DNA of 40,233 bases, taken from assembly GCA_016234185.1 (NCBI GenBank), contig JACRHA010000113.1, positions 1 to 40,233 on the forward strand, written 5' to 3'. The position numbers were made by a program, and so were the translations under genes. The notes under the pieces are model-generated. The model saw only the letters and a program-made list of their open reading frames with translations. It made no database searches and was not told the DNA's origin. The DNA comes from Nitrospirota bacterium. GTDB taxonomy: Bacteria > Nitrospirota > Nitrospiria > JACRHA01. How positions within the stretch are numbered: position 1 is the first letter of the stretch; every line of letters begins with the position of its first letter. Positions 8,031 to 15,703 of this stretch are shown one piece after another.

Positions 8031-8510
8031 ATTGAGGAAAGCGCAAGGGTTCAACTGCCGTTTTAGGATTATAGAAGATGACGAAGGAGGAGTCATGTTG
8101 AGGTTCGAATCACGGCTATAAAGATTGCAATAAAATATCCAGTTAGTACAAGGGGTTAATAGATCCTTCCACAATAGGTGTTAAGATCCTGTGGATAACC
8201 CGGATCAACCTATAATTACCATCCTTGTCCTTCCAAGAAAATTAGCAAAGTGCACAATTTTTAGGCAGAGAAAACATCCATAATATCAATATATTACGCT
8301 GATTCAGTCCTGATATACCGTATTTGTTTTCCTTAAAATGTTAAAAATATCAACAAAAAATATTTATCCCCAATATATTGTGGATAAAACCAAGAGGACA
8401 CAATACAATTTTGTGTGAATATGTGTCTTCCCCCTTATACATATCATAATTCATCATGAAACATATTATTACTCAATCGCCAGGATGGGGAGGGAGGTGG
8501 AGACTTACCC
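8031..8510. other. non-coding AT-rich stretch with DnaA-box-like 9-mers
   Basis: No convincing gene is seen here. The region carries two exact copies of TTATCCACA in minus orientation (8190-8198 and 8379-8387) and a near copy TTATCCCCA on the plus strand (8364-8372), with AT-rich sequence between. Another exact copy lies at 9271-9279 and a one-mismatch copy at 9303-9311. The first 100 bases are probably the tail of the decayed insertion sequence. Confidence 0.5.
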
Positions 8511-8873
8511 TTACTCCAGCAGTATCCTAACTCTTTCCCGCAATTCCAACAGACTAAAAGGTTTTACGATATAGGAAAAAACCTTCAGATCATAGGCTTG
8601 CTGTCTTCTTCTTTCCTCATTTACTCCTGTCAGCATGATTATGGGTACCTCTGCCGTAACCGGATCTTCCCGCAAAGCCGAAGCCACTTCTATACCGGTC
8701 ATTCTGGGCATCATCCAATCCAGCACTACAAGGTCTAGCTTTTCTCTCTTGGCAAGCTCTAAGGCTGTTTTACCATCCGCAGTTTCCAGAATGCGGTATC
8801 CCGGATTTTTTAAAGCAAAAAATACCAGGGTCCTTATTTCCTCTTCATCATCAACTATCAGGATTGTCTTCAT
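8511..8873 (-). CDS. single-domain response regulator (CheY-like receiver)
   Basis: Stand-alone receiver domain of 120 residues. Conserved features are present: the acidic pair in ILIVDDEEE (residues 8-10), the phospho-acceptor Asp in VVLDWMMPRMTG (about 52), the Thr in IIMLTG, and the Lys in YIVKPFS (about 104). There is no output domain, so it would act by protein-protein contact or in a phosphorelay. No histidine kinase is adjacent. Translation starts with no obvious Shine-Dalgarno site, and a TATAAT box lies only 4 nt upstream of the ATG, so the mRNA may be leaderless. Confidence 0.93.
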   Translation of the reverse strand: MKTILIVDDEEEIRTLVFFALKNPGYRILETADGKTALELAKREKLDLVVLDWMMPRMTGIEVASALREDPVTAEVPIIMLTGVNEERRRQQAYDLKVFSYIVKPFSLLELRERVRILLE

Positions 8874-9372
8874 TTATATTATATCTTTGCAGATTAGATT
8901 TATTTTTATATTTTTTAAAAAATTGGTGCGCCCTCCAAATGTCTCTCCTGCCATCAGAAGGCTCTCTTGAACCGAGATGATCGAACAATGTGGAAGGCGC
9001 TCCATTATGAGCAAGCAATTGCTATGCCATACGCTTCTTTTCCATAGCAAAGTAATTTTTCAAGGGAAAAGATCCTTTAAACTGAACACTTTCTTCAATT
9101 CAGAAATTATATAGGGGAAATATAGTCTTTTTTTGGATTCTAATAAGTGTATGATTGAACTTGCACTATTTGTAGAATTAAATTTACACCATCTATATTG
9201 CCTTACAGCTAAACTTGAAAGGGGGTGATTCAAGTCTTTTTTTGAATCTTTACTGCTGCTCCCCCATTAGTGTGGATAAAAAGCATACTTTCGGGTGATT
9301 GATGTGGATAGGATTAACCGCTTATTATTATTGTATCGAACAATAGAATACAAACTAATAATGGAGGCGAAT
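8874..9372. other. intergenic region with two hairpin-forming inverted repeats
   Basis: No coding sequence recognised. It contains an imperfect 13-bp inverted repeat (GGTGCGCCCTCCA at 8925-8937 against TGGAAGGCGCTCC at 8991-9003, 11 of 13 matching). A hairpin GATTCAA...TTGAATC lies near 9227-9248. DnaA-box-like 9-mers lie at 9271 and 9303, just before the secreted-protein gene. The region should hold the promoters of the divergent response regulator and secreted protein. Confidence 0.5.
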
Positions 9373-9945
9373 ATGAAGATGAGATACATACCAATCCTGT
9401 TAGGAGTCATGATTATAGCCGTTTCAGTATCTATTCTATTTGCGGCAAAGAAGCCTGTAACCCCTGAAGATTGGATAAAGCTGGCCGAGAGCGCTGCGCC
9501 CACCGCCATAGCAAAGGACGCCACTATATTGATACCTGGGACAGATGGGAAACTGGTAGAAGCGAAAAAAGGTTCAAATGGGTTCACATGTCTCCCTGAC
9601 TTAGCTGATACCCCTGCCCTCGATCCAATCTGCCTTGACCAGGCAGCAAATCAGTGGGCCACATCCATGATGAACAATGAACCAAAACCAGCTAATACAG
9701 TCCCAGGGATATCCTATATGGCAAAGGGCGGACAACACTGGGAAAAGGACGGGAAGATCTTAATGAAGAAGGAAGAGGGTTCAAAGCTTGTTAATGAGCC
9801 TGCCCACTGGATGATCACGTGGCCATTCGACGAGAAGCTTACAGGACTTCCTGCACTGCCTAATCCATCTGGCGTATACATCATGTTTGCCGGCACACCA
9901 TATGCCCACCTAATGGTTTATCAGGACCCGATGAAGATAAAATAG
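9373..9945 (+). CDS. conserved secreted protein of unknown function
   Basis: 190 residues starting at the ATG behind GGAGGCGAAT; the longer ORF in the track has no better ribosome site. A signal peptide is clear: MKMRYIP, then a hydrophobic core LLGVMIIAVSVSILFA, then AAKKP. The mature part has GSNGFTCLPD...DPICLDQAANQWA, with two Cys that may form a disulfide, and a C-terminal MFAGTPYAHLM. Proteins with 'GxTCxPD..DPMCLD..xxxW' and 'WAGTPYxHLM' occur widely as uncharacterised periplasmic proteins; I know of no assigned function. Monocistronic, followed by a strong terminator. Confidence 0.85.
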   Translation: MKMRYIPILLGVMIIAVSVSILFAAKKPVTPEDWIKLAESAAPTAIAKDATILIPGTDGKLVEAKKGSNGFTCLPDLADTPALDPICLDQAANQWATSMMNNEPKPANTVPGISYMAKGGQHWEKDGKILMKKEEGSKLVNEPAHWMITWPFDEKLTGLPALPNPSGVYIMFAGTPYAHLMVYQDPMKIK

Positions 9946-9968
9946 AGATCTGGCATAAAGGGAGAAAA

Positions 9969-10007
9969 GGCAGGATCTTAGCATCAAGATCCTGCCTTAT
10001 TTTTTTA
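9969..10007 (+). terminator. rho-independent terminator, probably bidirectional
   Basis: GGCAGGATCTT / AAGATCCTGCC stem with a short loop (AGCATC), followed by TTATTTTTTT on the plus strand. On the minus strand the stem is followed by TTTTC, so it may also end the rubrerythrin-side transcript. Confidence 0.92.
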
Positions 10008-10030
10008 AAAAACTGATATTTCTTTATGAT

Positions 10031-10531
10031 TTATTGATTTGCCTGTCTGGCAATATAATCCCGAAGCCTCTCAAGCTCAATTAGATGATTCTCTTCAAAC
10101 CTTGAAAGCTGAAGGAACGTGACCTGCCCCTCATGATCCTTTGTTAATTCGGACATCATGAAAAAGAAATCCCGTGAATCCTTTTCCGCCTGCATGGCAA
10201 GGATTATAGCATCTTCAACTGTTGCCTTCTCCATAATATCATCAATATCTTTAGACTCACTAAATACCTTCTTCTCAATGATCCGCCTCAGATATTCCTC
10301 CACTAAGACCTCATCAGAGATAAAATAGGTAAGAGGATCTATAAGGCCATCCTGGATCTTTCTTATCAGGCTTAGGTGTTTTTTCTCCTCATTTGCAAGC
10401 ATCAGAAATATCTTCTTTACCTTTTCATCCGTTGCCTTTGCCGCTACCGCTGTATAGAAATCGTACCCATCTTTTTCGAGGTTTAATGCGATCTTCAGCG
10501 CATCTATATTTGTGTAGTCCCCATTTGACAT
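10031..10531 (-). CDS. rubrerythrin-like ferritin-fold protein (1)
   Basis: 166 residues predicted as a four-helix diiron carrier. Candidate ligands are Glu in ALNLEKDGYDFY, the ExxH of ANEEKKHLSLI, Glu in AMQAEKDSRDFF and the ExxH of FEENHLIEL. There is no C-terminal rubredoxin domain, so it is an 'erythrin'-type protein. Such proteins reduce peroxide or buffer iron, but the actual activity is unknown. GGAGG precedes the ATG. It is the last of three similar genes at the 3' end of a long co-directional run, and the C-terminal DYIARQANQ is unremarkable. Confidence 0.85.
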   Translation of the reverse strand: MSNGDYTNIDALKIALNLEKDGYDFYTAVAAKATDEKVKKIFLMLANEEKKHLSLIRKIQDGLIDPLTYFISDEVLVEEYLRRIIEKKVFSESKDIDDIMEKATVEDAIILAMQAEKDSRDFFFMMSELTKDHEGQVTFLQLSRFEENHLIELERLRDYIARQANQ

Positions 10532-10561
10532 AAAATACCTCCAATAATCAAACTACCCGCC

Positions 10562-11038
10562 TCACCGGGTATAAAGTTCATACCGATATTTTATCATCTC
10601 AAGGTGCTTATCCTCCATCTCGGAAAGACCATGGAACACCTTCGATAAATCATGATTCTCAGTTTCTTTTGCCAGGTTGCGGTAAAAATCCATTGCCTCC
10701 TGCTCTACAGTAAGCGCCATCTTTAACGCATCCTTCTCCGTTGTGTTTTCGCCGATCTTCATCCTTATACCCTTGCCTATCTCAAATGTCTTCTCTTTAG
10801 TCACATCCTCAGCCCCTGGCTCTCTCCATGCCCTGACACCCCCATGCCTTACATACTCACCTTCCAGTATCTTCAGGTGTTTTATCTCCTCTCCTGCAAG
10901 TTCCCTGAAGACACTCTTTCCTTTGGGATCTTTGGTCTTGGTAGATGCCCAAAGATAGAAATTGTAACCCTCAATCTCAGACCTTATAGCTCCTTCAATG
11001 GCACTCAGTACCTTTTTTATATCATCCGTCTTTCCCAT
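10562..11038 (-). CDS. rubrerythrin-like ferritin-fold protein (2)
   Basis: 158 residues with the repeated 'E-x6-Y/F' and ExxH pattern: Glu in RSEIEGYNFYLWA, ExxH in LAGEEIKHLKILE, Glu in TVEQEAMDFYRN and ExxH in MEDKHLEMI. This is the expected ligand set of a diiron rubrerythrin domain, again without rubredoxin. Two helical pairs are joined by a longer, charged loop (about 65-100). GGAGGAG precedes the ATG at 11038. It is the middle member of a three-gene set. I infer peroxide or iron handling linked to the upstream dehydrogenase and Nuo genes. Confidence 0.85.
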   Translation of the reverse strand: MGKTDDIKKVLSAIEGAIRSEIEGYNFYLWASTKTKDPKGKSVFRELAGEEIKHLKILEGEYVRHGGVRAWREPGAEDVTKEKTFEIGKGIRMKIGENTTEKDALKMALTVEQEAMDFYRNLAKETENHDLSKVFHGLSEMEDKHLEMIKYRYELYTR

Positions 11039-11055
11039 ATTGCTCCTCCGCTTTT

Positions 11056-11262
11056 TTAATTCTCCGGCCTAAAGACACGGTCGTATTCGTCTTCAAGCAT
11101 CTTCATATGTTTAATCTCCTCATCAGCCAGAAACTCAAATATCTTCTTAGTATCCTTATCAGTTACTCCCTGGGCCGCCCTCTTATACATCTGATAAGAT
11201 TTCTCCTCATGTTTAATGGCCATTTTTAATGCCTTCTGGGGGCCTGCCTTTGCATCTGCCAT
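11056..11262 (-). CDS. short rubrerythrin-like protein (half-domain)
   Basis: 68 residues from the ATG at 11262, which overlaps the upstream stop (TAATG) and so is probably translationally coupled. The longer start in the ORF track reads through the previous gene's end. It carries one helical pair: Glu in IKHEEKSYQMYKRAAQG and the ExxH of LADEEIKHMKMLE. This is half of a ferritin-like bundle, so it would have to dimerise to make a diiron site. Confidence 0.8.
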   Translation of the reverse strand: MADAKAGPQKALKMAIKHEEKSYQMYKRAAQGVTDKDTKKIFEFLADEEIKHMKMLEDEYDRVFRPEN

Positions 11263-11609
11263 TATCCCCTCCCCTTTTCGTCTGCGATTACCTCCCTTGC
11301 CCATAGGAGTTCCATCATCATGGTATTTATCCCTGTTGCAGGAAGTAGTTGCAGGATCGTATGCTCAATCTCATCCTTTGAAACCCCTGCCCTCAAGGCC
11401 AGCCTGACGTGTGTTTTAAATGACGTCATGTTCTCCCTGGCCCCGCTGATACCGATCTTAATAAGTTCCAAAGTCTTATCATTTAGCGGCCCGGAATCCT
11501 TGCATGCAACTCCAAGCATCTGATGTGCCTCCCATACCTTGGGATGTGTCTTGATAAATGCCTGTAAAGACTTGGGTAGCTCCTTCACGTTTATCCTGTT
11601 ATTTGCCAT
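11262..11609 (-). CDS. carboxymuconolactone decarboxylase/AhpD-like protein lacking the CxxC
   Basis: 115 residues from the ATG at 11609 (GGAGGATGGAGTC upstream); the track's longer start has no support. The fold signature LNDKTLELIKIGISGARENMTSFKTHVRLALRAGVSKDEIEHTI matches the CMD family, where the helix usually carries CxxCxxxH. Here the Cys positions are replaced (ENMTSFKTH) while the His is kept, so an AhpD-type thiol peroxidase function is not expected. One Cys remains in GVACKDSG. The TAATG overlap with the next gene and the position after E2 suggest co-transcription. Confidence 0.82.
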   Translation of the reverse strand: MANNRINVKELPKSLQAFIKTHPKVWEAHQMLGVACKDSGPLNDKTLELIKIGISGARENMTSFKTHVRLALRAGVSKDEIEHTILQLLPATGINTMMMELLWAREVIADEKGRG

Positions 11610-11660
11610 GACTCCATCCTCCTTTTCTAAATGACAAACAGCCAAGCCAAATCCAAATGC

Positions 11661-11699
11661 CAAAATCCAAATGTCAAATAATTTGAAATTTGGGCTTTG
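11661..11699. repeat. 39-bp perfect inverted repeat, left arm, flanking the E2 gene
   Basis: CAAAATCCAAATGTCAAATA plus the next 19 bases are the exact reverse complement of 12956-12994. Further AAATCCAAATGCC-like units lie just to the left, so it is part of a larger 'CCAAATGTCAAA'-type intergenic repeat. Confidence 0.9.
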
Positions 11700-11713
11700 A
11701 ACTTTGGCATTTG

Positions 11714-12904
11714 CTAATCTTTCCTGGCCTGATACCAGAGTGAAATATCGCCCGTCTCAAGAAATGTCTTGATCCTTTTCATAAATTGATCAGCTATTGC
11801 CCCGTCAATTGCCCTATGATCAAAGGAAAGACTCATGTAGACCATGGATCTTATGGCAATGGCATCATTTATCACAACAGGTCTTTTCTCTATAGTCCCT
11901 ACACCCAGGATTGCTATCTGCGGCTGACTTATAATGGGGGTTGAAAAGAGAGAGCCAAATACACCATGGTTTGTAATGGTAAATGTTCCCCCCTGGACAT
12001 CTTCGGGGATCAGCTTCTTTCCCCTTGCTCTTTCGGCCAGATCATGGGTCTCCCTGGCTATGGTTGCGAGGTCTTTTTTGTCTGTCCCCTTTATGACAGG
12101 GACAATAAGTCCGTCTTCTATCGCAACCGCAATCCCTATGTTGATATCCCTTTTTATTATGATATCATCCCCGACTAAGGATGAATTCAGGGTTGGAAAA
12201 TCCAGTATAGCCTGTGTCACAGCCTTGATTATGATCGGAAGGTATGTTAAACCAACGCCTTCCCTCTTCAGAAACAGATCCTTAACCCTCTCCCTAAATG
12301 AGACAGGATTGCTCATGTCTGCCTCAAAGACAGTAGTAACATGGGGTGAGGTCCTCTTGCTTGCAACCATCCGCTCTGCAATGGTTTTCCTCATTATACT
12401 TAAGGGTATGGTCTCGGCCTTGGTGGCAGGCGGAACAGCCTTTATCTTCCTCTTTTCGATAAAATCCAACACATCCTTTTTTGTGACCCTCCCTCCTTCT
12501 CCCGTGCCGACTACCTCTTCAAGGTTTATCCTGTGCTCCTCAGCAAGCCTTCTAACTAAAGGGGAATACCTCTCCTTTTCTTCTATGCTTACCTGGGGAG
12601 CAGGCGCCGGTTTATCAGTTTTTGGACCGGGAGTAGCGGCTGGAGTAGCAACCAAAGCAGCCCCGCCCTCCTCCTCTATAATGGCCATTACAGTCCCGAC
12701 AGGAATCGTTTCACCCTTTACATGGAGGATCTTTTTTATTCTCCCTGCTGCCGGAGAGGGAATCTCTGTATCCACCTTGTCTGTACTGATCTCTACAATA
12801 GACTGATCCCTCAAAACAATATCCCCCTCCTTAACGAGCCAATTGAGGATAGTCCCCTCTACTATACTTTCTCCCATTTGCGGCATTATCACATCCTCAG
12901 GCAT
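11714..12904 (-). CDS. 2-oxoacid dehydrogenase E2 (dihydrolipoyl acyltransferase)
   Basis: 396 residues forming the acyltransferase core of a pyruvate or branched-chain 2-oxoacid dehydrogenase complex. One lipoyl domain (residues 1-76) has the lipoylated Lys in EISTDKVDTEIPSP (about 42). A Pro/Ala linker follows, then the E1/E3-binding domain (about 112-150, SPLVRRLAEEHRINLEEVVGTGEGGRV) and the catalytic domain (about 165-390) with the HxxxDG active site in SFDHRAIDGAIADQF. Start ATG follows GGGGGTAAGG. It is preceded by E1beta and E1alpha. No E3 (lipoamide dehydrogenase) is in the window, so it is supplied elsewhere. Substrate cannot be decided; the Nuo neighbours make pyruvate attractive. 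Confidence 0.93.
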   Translation of the reverse strand: MPEDVIMPQMGESIVEGTILNWLVKEGDIVLRDQSIVEISTDKVDTEIPSPAAGRIKKILHVKGETIPVGTVMAIIEEEGGAALVATPAATPGPKTDKPAPAPQVSIEEKERYSPLVRRLAEEHRINLEEVVGTGEGGRVTKKDVLDFIEKRKIKAVPPATKAETIPLSIMRKTIAERMVASKRTSPHVTTVFEADMSNPVSFRERVKDLFLKREGVGLTYLPIIIKAVTQAILDFPTLNSSLVGDDIIIKRDINIGIAVAIEDGLIVPVIKGTDKKDLATIARETHDLAERARGKKLIPEDVQGGTFTITNHGVFGSLFSTPIISQPQIAILGVGTIEKRPVVINDAIAIRSMVYMSLSFDHRAIDGAIADQFMKRIKTFLETGDISLWYQARKD

Positions 12905-12955
12905 AACCTTACCCCCTTTTTAAAAAATCCAAATACCAAAGAAAATGTCAAATTA

Positions 12956-12994
12956 CAAAGCCCAAATTTCAAATTATTTGACATTTGGATTTTG
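12956..12994. repeat. 39-bp perfect inverted repeat, right arm, flanking the E2 gene
   Basis: Exact reverse complement of 11661-11699. It sits in the 152-bp gap between E1beta and E2, which otherwise holds only related ATTTGGATTTTGACATTTGG units and the E2 ribosome-binding site. In the transcript each arm could pair with the other across the E2 message. Confidence 0.9.
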
Positions 12995-13056
12995 ACATTT
13001 GGATTTGGATTTTTGCCTTTGTCCCTTGACCTCTCTACCCTTGAACCCTTACAACC

Positions 13057-14031
13057 CTAATAAGCAGCGAGCCTCTTTGCGGCGGATACCACATCCCCTG
13101 CCTTCGGCATATAGAACTCCTCAAGCGGAGGGCTAAACGGGACAGGGGTATCAGGCGCAGCTATCCTGACAATGGGACCGTCCAGTGAATCGAACAGTTC
13201 CTCTGCTATAAGCGCAGAGACCTCTGCGCCTATACCGCCTGTCTTCGAAGCCTCATGGAGTATTATCACCTTATTGGTCTTCTTTGCAGACCCAAAAATG
13301 GTTCTCTTATCTAAGGGGAGGAGGGTCCTTAAGTCTATTACCTCAAGATCTATACCTTCCCCCTCCAGTATCTTTGCTGCATCCAGGGCTACATGGACCA
13401 TTGCTCCGTATGTTATAAGGGATATATCATTGCCTGGCCTTTTTATCTCTGCTCGTCCTATTGGAACTATATAATCATCATCAGGGATCTCCGCCTTTAT
13501 CCTCCTGTACAGATATTTATGCTCAAAATATATAACAGGGTCATTATCCCTTATGGCCGCCTTCATAAGGCCCTTTGCATCATACGGGGTAGAGGGGGCT
13601 ACAAGTTTCAACCCCGGCGTTTGAAAGAACCAACCCTCAGGACAGCCTGAATGGAATGGCCCGCCATGTATCATCCCCCCGTAGGGCGCCCTTATAACTA
13701 TCGGGACAGAGGCACCCCATCTGTAATGGGACTTTGCTGCCATTGTGACAATCTGATCAAAGGCACAGGTAATAAAATCAGAGAACTGCATCTCCACAAC
13801 AGGCCTCATCCCCATTAAGGCAGCGCCTATAGCAGCGCCTGTGAAGCCAGACTCCGCAAGGGGAGTATCTATCACCCTTTCCGGCCCAAATTCATCATAG
13901 AAGCCCTGCGTTACCTTGAAGGCGCCCCCATAGACACCTACGTCCTCGCCTAATATAAAGACGTTCTTATCCCTCCGCATCTCATCACGCAACCCTTGTG
14001 ATATTGCCTCCAGATAGCTTACCTCTTTCAT
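13057..14031 (-). CDS. 2-oxoacid dehydrogenase E1 component, beta subunit
   Basis: 324 residues, standard length. With E1alpha it forms the thiamin-diphosphate-dependent decarboxylase that transfers the acyl group to lipoyl-E2. Typical segments are SYLEAISQGLRDEMRRD, FILGEDVGVYGGAFKVTQGF, RVIDTPLAESGFTGAAIGAA, a VEMQFSDFI stretch, RAPYGGMIHGGPFHSGCPEGWF, and the transketolase C-terminal domain with LEVIDLRTLLPLD. The start ATG (GGAGGTGACGGTCC upstream) lies 47 nt inside the end of E1alpha, so translation is probably coupled. The sequence is compatible with pyruvate or branched-chain substrates; I do not assign one. Confidence 0.94.
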   Translation of the reverse strand: MKEVSYLEAISQGLRDEMRRDKNVFILGEDVGVYGGAFKVTQGFYDEFGPERVIDTPLAESGFTGAAIGAALMGMRPVVEMQFSDFITCAFDQIVTMAAKSHYRWGASVPIVIRAPYGGMIHGGPFHSGCPEGWFFQTPGLKLVAPSTPYDAKGLMKAAIRDNDPVIYFEHKYLYRRIKAEIPDDDYIVPIGRAEIKRPGNDISLITYGAMVHVALDAAKILEGEGIDLEVIDLRTLLPLDKRTIFGSAKKTNKVIILHEASKTGGIGAEVSALIAEELFDSLDGPIVRIAAPDTPVPFSPPLEEFYMPKAGDVVSAAKRLAAY

Positions 14032-15016
14032 GGACCGTCACCTCCTCTTCGATGGGATCAGCATAAACACCCTCAAGGGTCTCCCTCCCTTCAGGATATG
14101 GGCTCTTTTCAGCAAAATCCGTAGCCTCATCTATCTCTATCCTTATCTTATCCTCTATCTCCTTCAGTACCTTTTCGTCTGCCAGGTTATTTCCGATGAG
14201 ATACTTTTCCATTCTTAAGATAGGATCCCTGGCCCGCCATTCCTCCAGTAATTCCTTCGGGACATACTTTGCATCATCATGTTCTGAATGGCCGTGCATC
14301 CTCATGGTCTTGCATTCAATAAATGTCGGCCCCCCGCCCTCCCGTGCCCTGGCATAGGCATTCCTGGCGCTCTTATATACCGCAATAATATCGTTGCCGT
14401 CCACTATCTCTGTGGGGATACCATATCCGGATGCCCTCTCTGCAACATCCTTTACAGCCATCTGAAGACGAAGCGGCGTAGAGTAGGCGTATTGGTTGTT
14501 GTTACAAAAGAAAACCACCGGGAGTTTGTGTATTGCTGCAAAATTCAGCGCCTCATGGAAATCGCCCCTGCTTGTTGCTCCATCACCTGTGTTGGTGGCA
14601 ACTATCCTCTTCTCTCCCCTAAGCTTGAATGAGAGGGCGATACCGGCAGCAACTGGTAGATTGTCCGCCAGGTGGCTTACAAAGCAGATAACACCAAGTT
14701 TTAAGTCACCTACGTGGACATTCCCATCCTTCCCTTTTGTAGGCCCGTCCCTCTTGCCGAGATACTGGGCTATTACCCTCTTCGGCGTTATCCCCCTTAC
14801 AAGAAATGCCCCCATGTCCCTGTGGAATGGCGCAATTATATCATCCTTCTCCAGGGCACAGGCATAGCCTACAGCAATAGCCTCCTGGCCATTGCTTGTA
14901 TAAACCCCGCCCACTATCTTACCCTGTCGGTATAAATTTGTTATTCTGTCTTCAAGAGAACGGGTTAGTTTAAGATAATAATAGAGCTGTAGCAGATCCT
15001 TTTTCTCAATATCCAT
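13985..15016 (-). CDS. 2-oxoacid dehydrogenase E1 component, alpha subunit
   Basis: 343 residues. The ThDP/Mg motif is clear: GDGATSRGDFHEALNFAAIHKLPVVFFCNNN (GDG...NN). Upstream are HRDMGAFLVRGITP and the GKDGNVHVGD substrate-channel region. The RMHGHSEHDDAKYVPKEL loop holds the phosphorylation-loop equivalent, and conserved His residues are present. It lacks the long N-terminal extension of E1alpha from BCKDH of higher organisms. It leads the E1alpha-E1beta-E2 set, 98 bp after nuoI in the same direction, so the NADH producer and NADH oxidiser may share a transcript. An imperfect palindrome lies in that gap. Confidence 0.94.
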   Translation of the reverse strand: MDIEKKDLLQLYYYLKLTRSLEDRITNLYRQGKIVGGVYTSNGQEAIAVGYACALEKDDIIAPFHRDMGAFLVRGITPKRVIAQYLGKRDGPTKGKDGNVHVGDLKLGVICFVSHLADNLPVAAGIALSFKLRGEKRIVATNTGDGATSRGDFHEALNFAAIHKLPVVFFCNNNQYAYSTPLRLQMAVKDVAERASGYGIPTEIVDGNDIIAVYKSARNAYARAREGGGPTFIECKTMRMHGHSEHDDAKYVPKELLEEWRARDPILRMEKYLIGNNLADEKVLKEIEDKIRIEIDEATDFAEKSPYPEGRETLEGVYADPIEEEVTVHERGKLSGGNITRVA

Positions 15017-15040
15017 ATTATGACACCCCTAAATAAAGGT

Positions 15041-15103
15041 TAAGGTTAAGGCTGAGGTCAAGTTGAAAAGAGGAGTATTCCCTCAACTCCGACCTAAACC
15101 TCA
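15041..15103. repeat. imperfect inverted repeat between nuoI and E1alpha
   Basis: AGGCTGAGGTCAAGTTGA faces TCAACTCCGACCTAAACCTC across about 17 bp, with GGTTAAGGTTAAGG direct units on the left. No T-run follows on either strand, so it is not a normal terminator. It looks like an intergenic repeat or an mRNA processing/attenuation hairpin between the nuo and dehydrogenase genes. Confidence 0.6.
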
Positions 15104-15114
15104 TCCTTCTTTGC

Positions 15115-15645
15115 CTATGGCTTAGCTGTATGTGCAAGCTCCCCCTCATCTTTTGCCTCAGCCTTATCCTCATACTTTAAAACATTACCCCTGTTTAATA
15201 TGTCCTTCATCAGGGCAACGCCTTCGGGAATGTCGATTAGCAGCCTGTCCTTCCCATATATAAAGTCATCCCTATTATAGTCTGAGAGTTCAAAGTTCTC
15301 TGTCAAAACAATCGCACCTGTGGGACATGCATCCTCGCAATAACCGCAGAATATACACCTCAGCATATTGATCTCAAATATCGTGGCATACCTCTCGCCG
15401 GGCGAGCGCCTGTTATCCGGCGTGTTCTCCCCGGCTATGACATTGATGCAATCGGCCGGGCATGCGGCGGCACAAAGGGAGCAGCCTATGCACTTTTCAA
15501 GTCCATCCTCATGTCTTAATAGTACATGCCTCCACCTGCTCCTGTCATAGACCTCTCTCCTCTCATGAGGGTACTGCACAGTAACAGGCTTTTTGAATAT
15601 ATGTCTTAATGTTACCCAGAGGGATTTTAAAAACCCGGCTAACAT
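15115..15645 (-). CDS. nuoI: NADH-quinone oxidoreductase subunit I (2x[4Fe-4S])
   Basis: 176 residues. It carries clusters N6a/N6b of complex I, bridging the peripheral arm to the quinone site. Two ferredoxin motifs are present: CIGCSLCAAACPADC and CIFCGYCEDACPTGA. The N-terminal amphipathic segment FLKSLWVTLRHIFKKPVTVQYP is the usual membrane-facing helix of NuoI. The C-terminus is a short charged tail. GGAGG precedes the ATG. It follows nuoG with a 58-bp gap where nuoH would stand in a canonical operon, and it is the last nuo gene here. Confidence 0.95.
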   Translation of the reverse strand: MLAGFLKSLWVTLRHIFKKPVTVQYPHERREVYDRSRWRHVLLRHEDGLEKCIGCSLCAAACPADCINVIAGENTPDNRRSPGERYATIFEINMLRCIFCGYCEDACPTGAIVLTENFELSDYNRDDFIYGKDRLLIDIPEGVALMKDILNRGNVLKYEDKAEAKDEGELAHTAKP

Positions 15646-15703
15646 CTTTTATGCCTCCTTGATGGATCAGAGAAGATATCTCTTCTTAAGACTACCACAT
15701 TTC

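Noticed and set aside
8095-8125. GGTTCGAATC, resembling a tRNA T-loop
   Set aside because: The flanking bases do not form a T-stem, and no acceptor, D or anticodon arms or CCA end could be built. It is neither a tRNA nor a convincing att fragment.
8031-9311. Chromosomal replication origin
   Set aside because: DnaA-box-like 9-mers are present, but no dnaA, dnaN, gidA or rpmH gene is near and gene orientation does not diverge from here. It is reported only as a box cluster.
11934-12806. 290-residue plus-strand ORF opposite the E2 gene
   Set aside because: It is a long shadow caused by the codon bias of E2, with low-complexity Ser/Thr/Val content and no domain.
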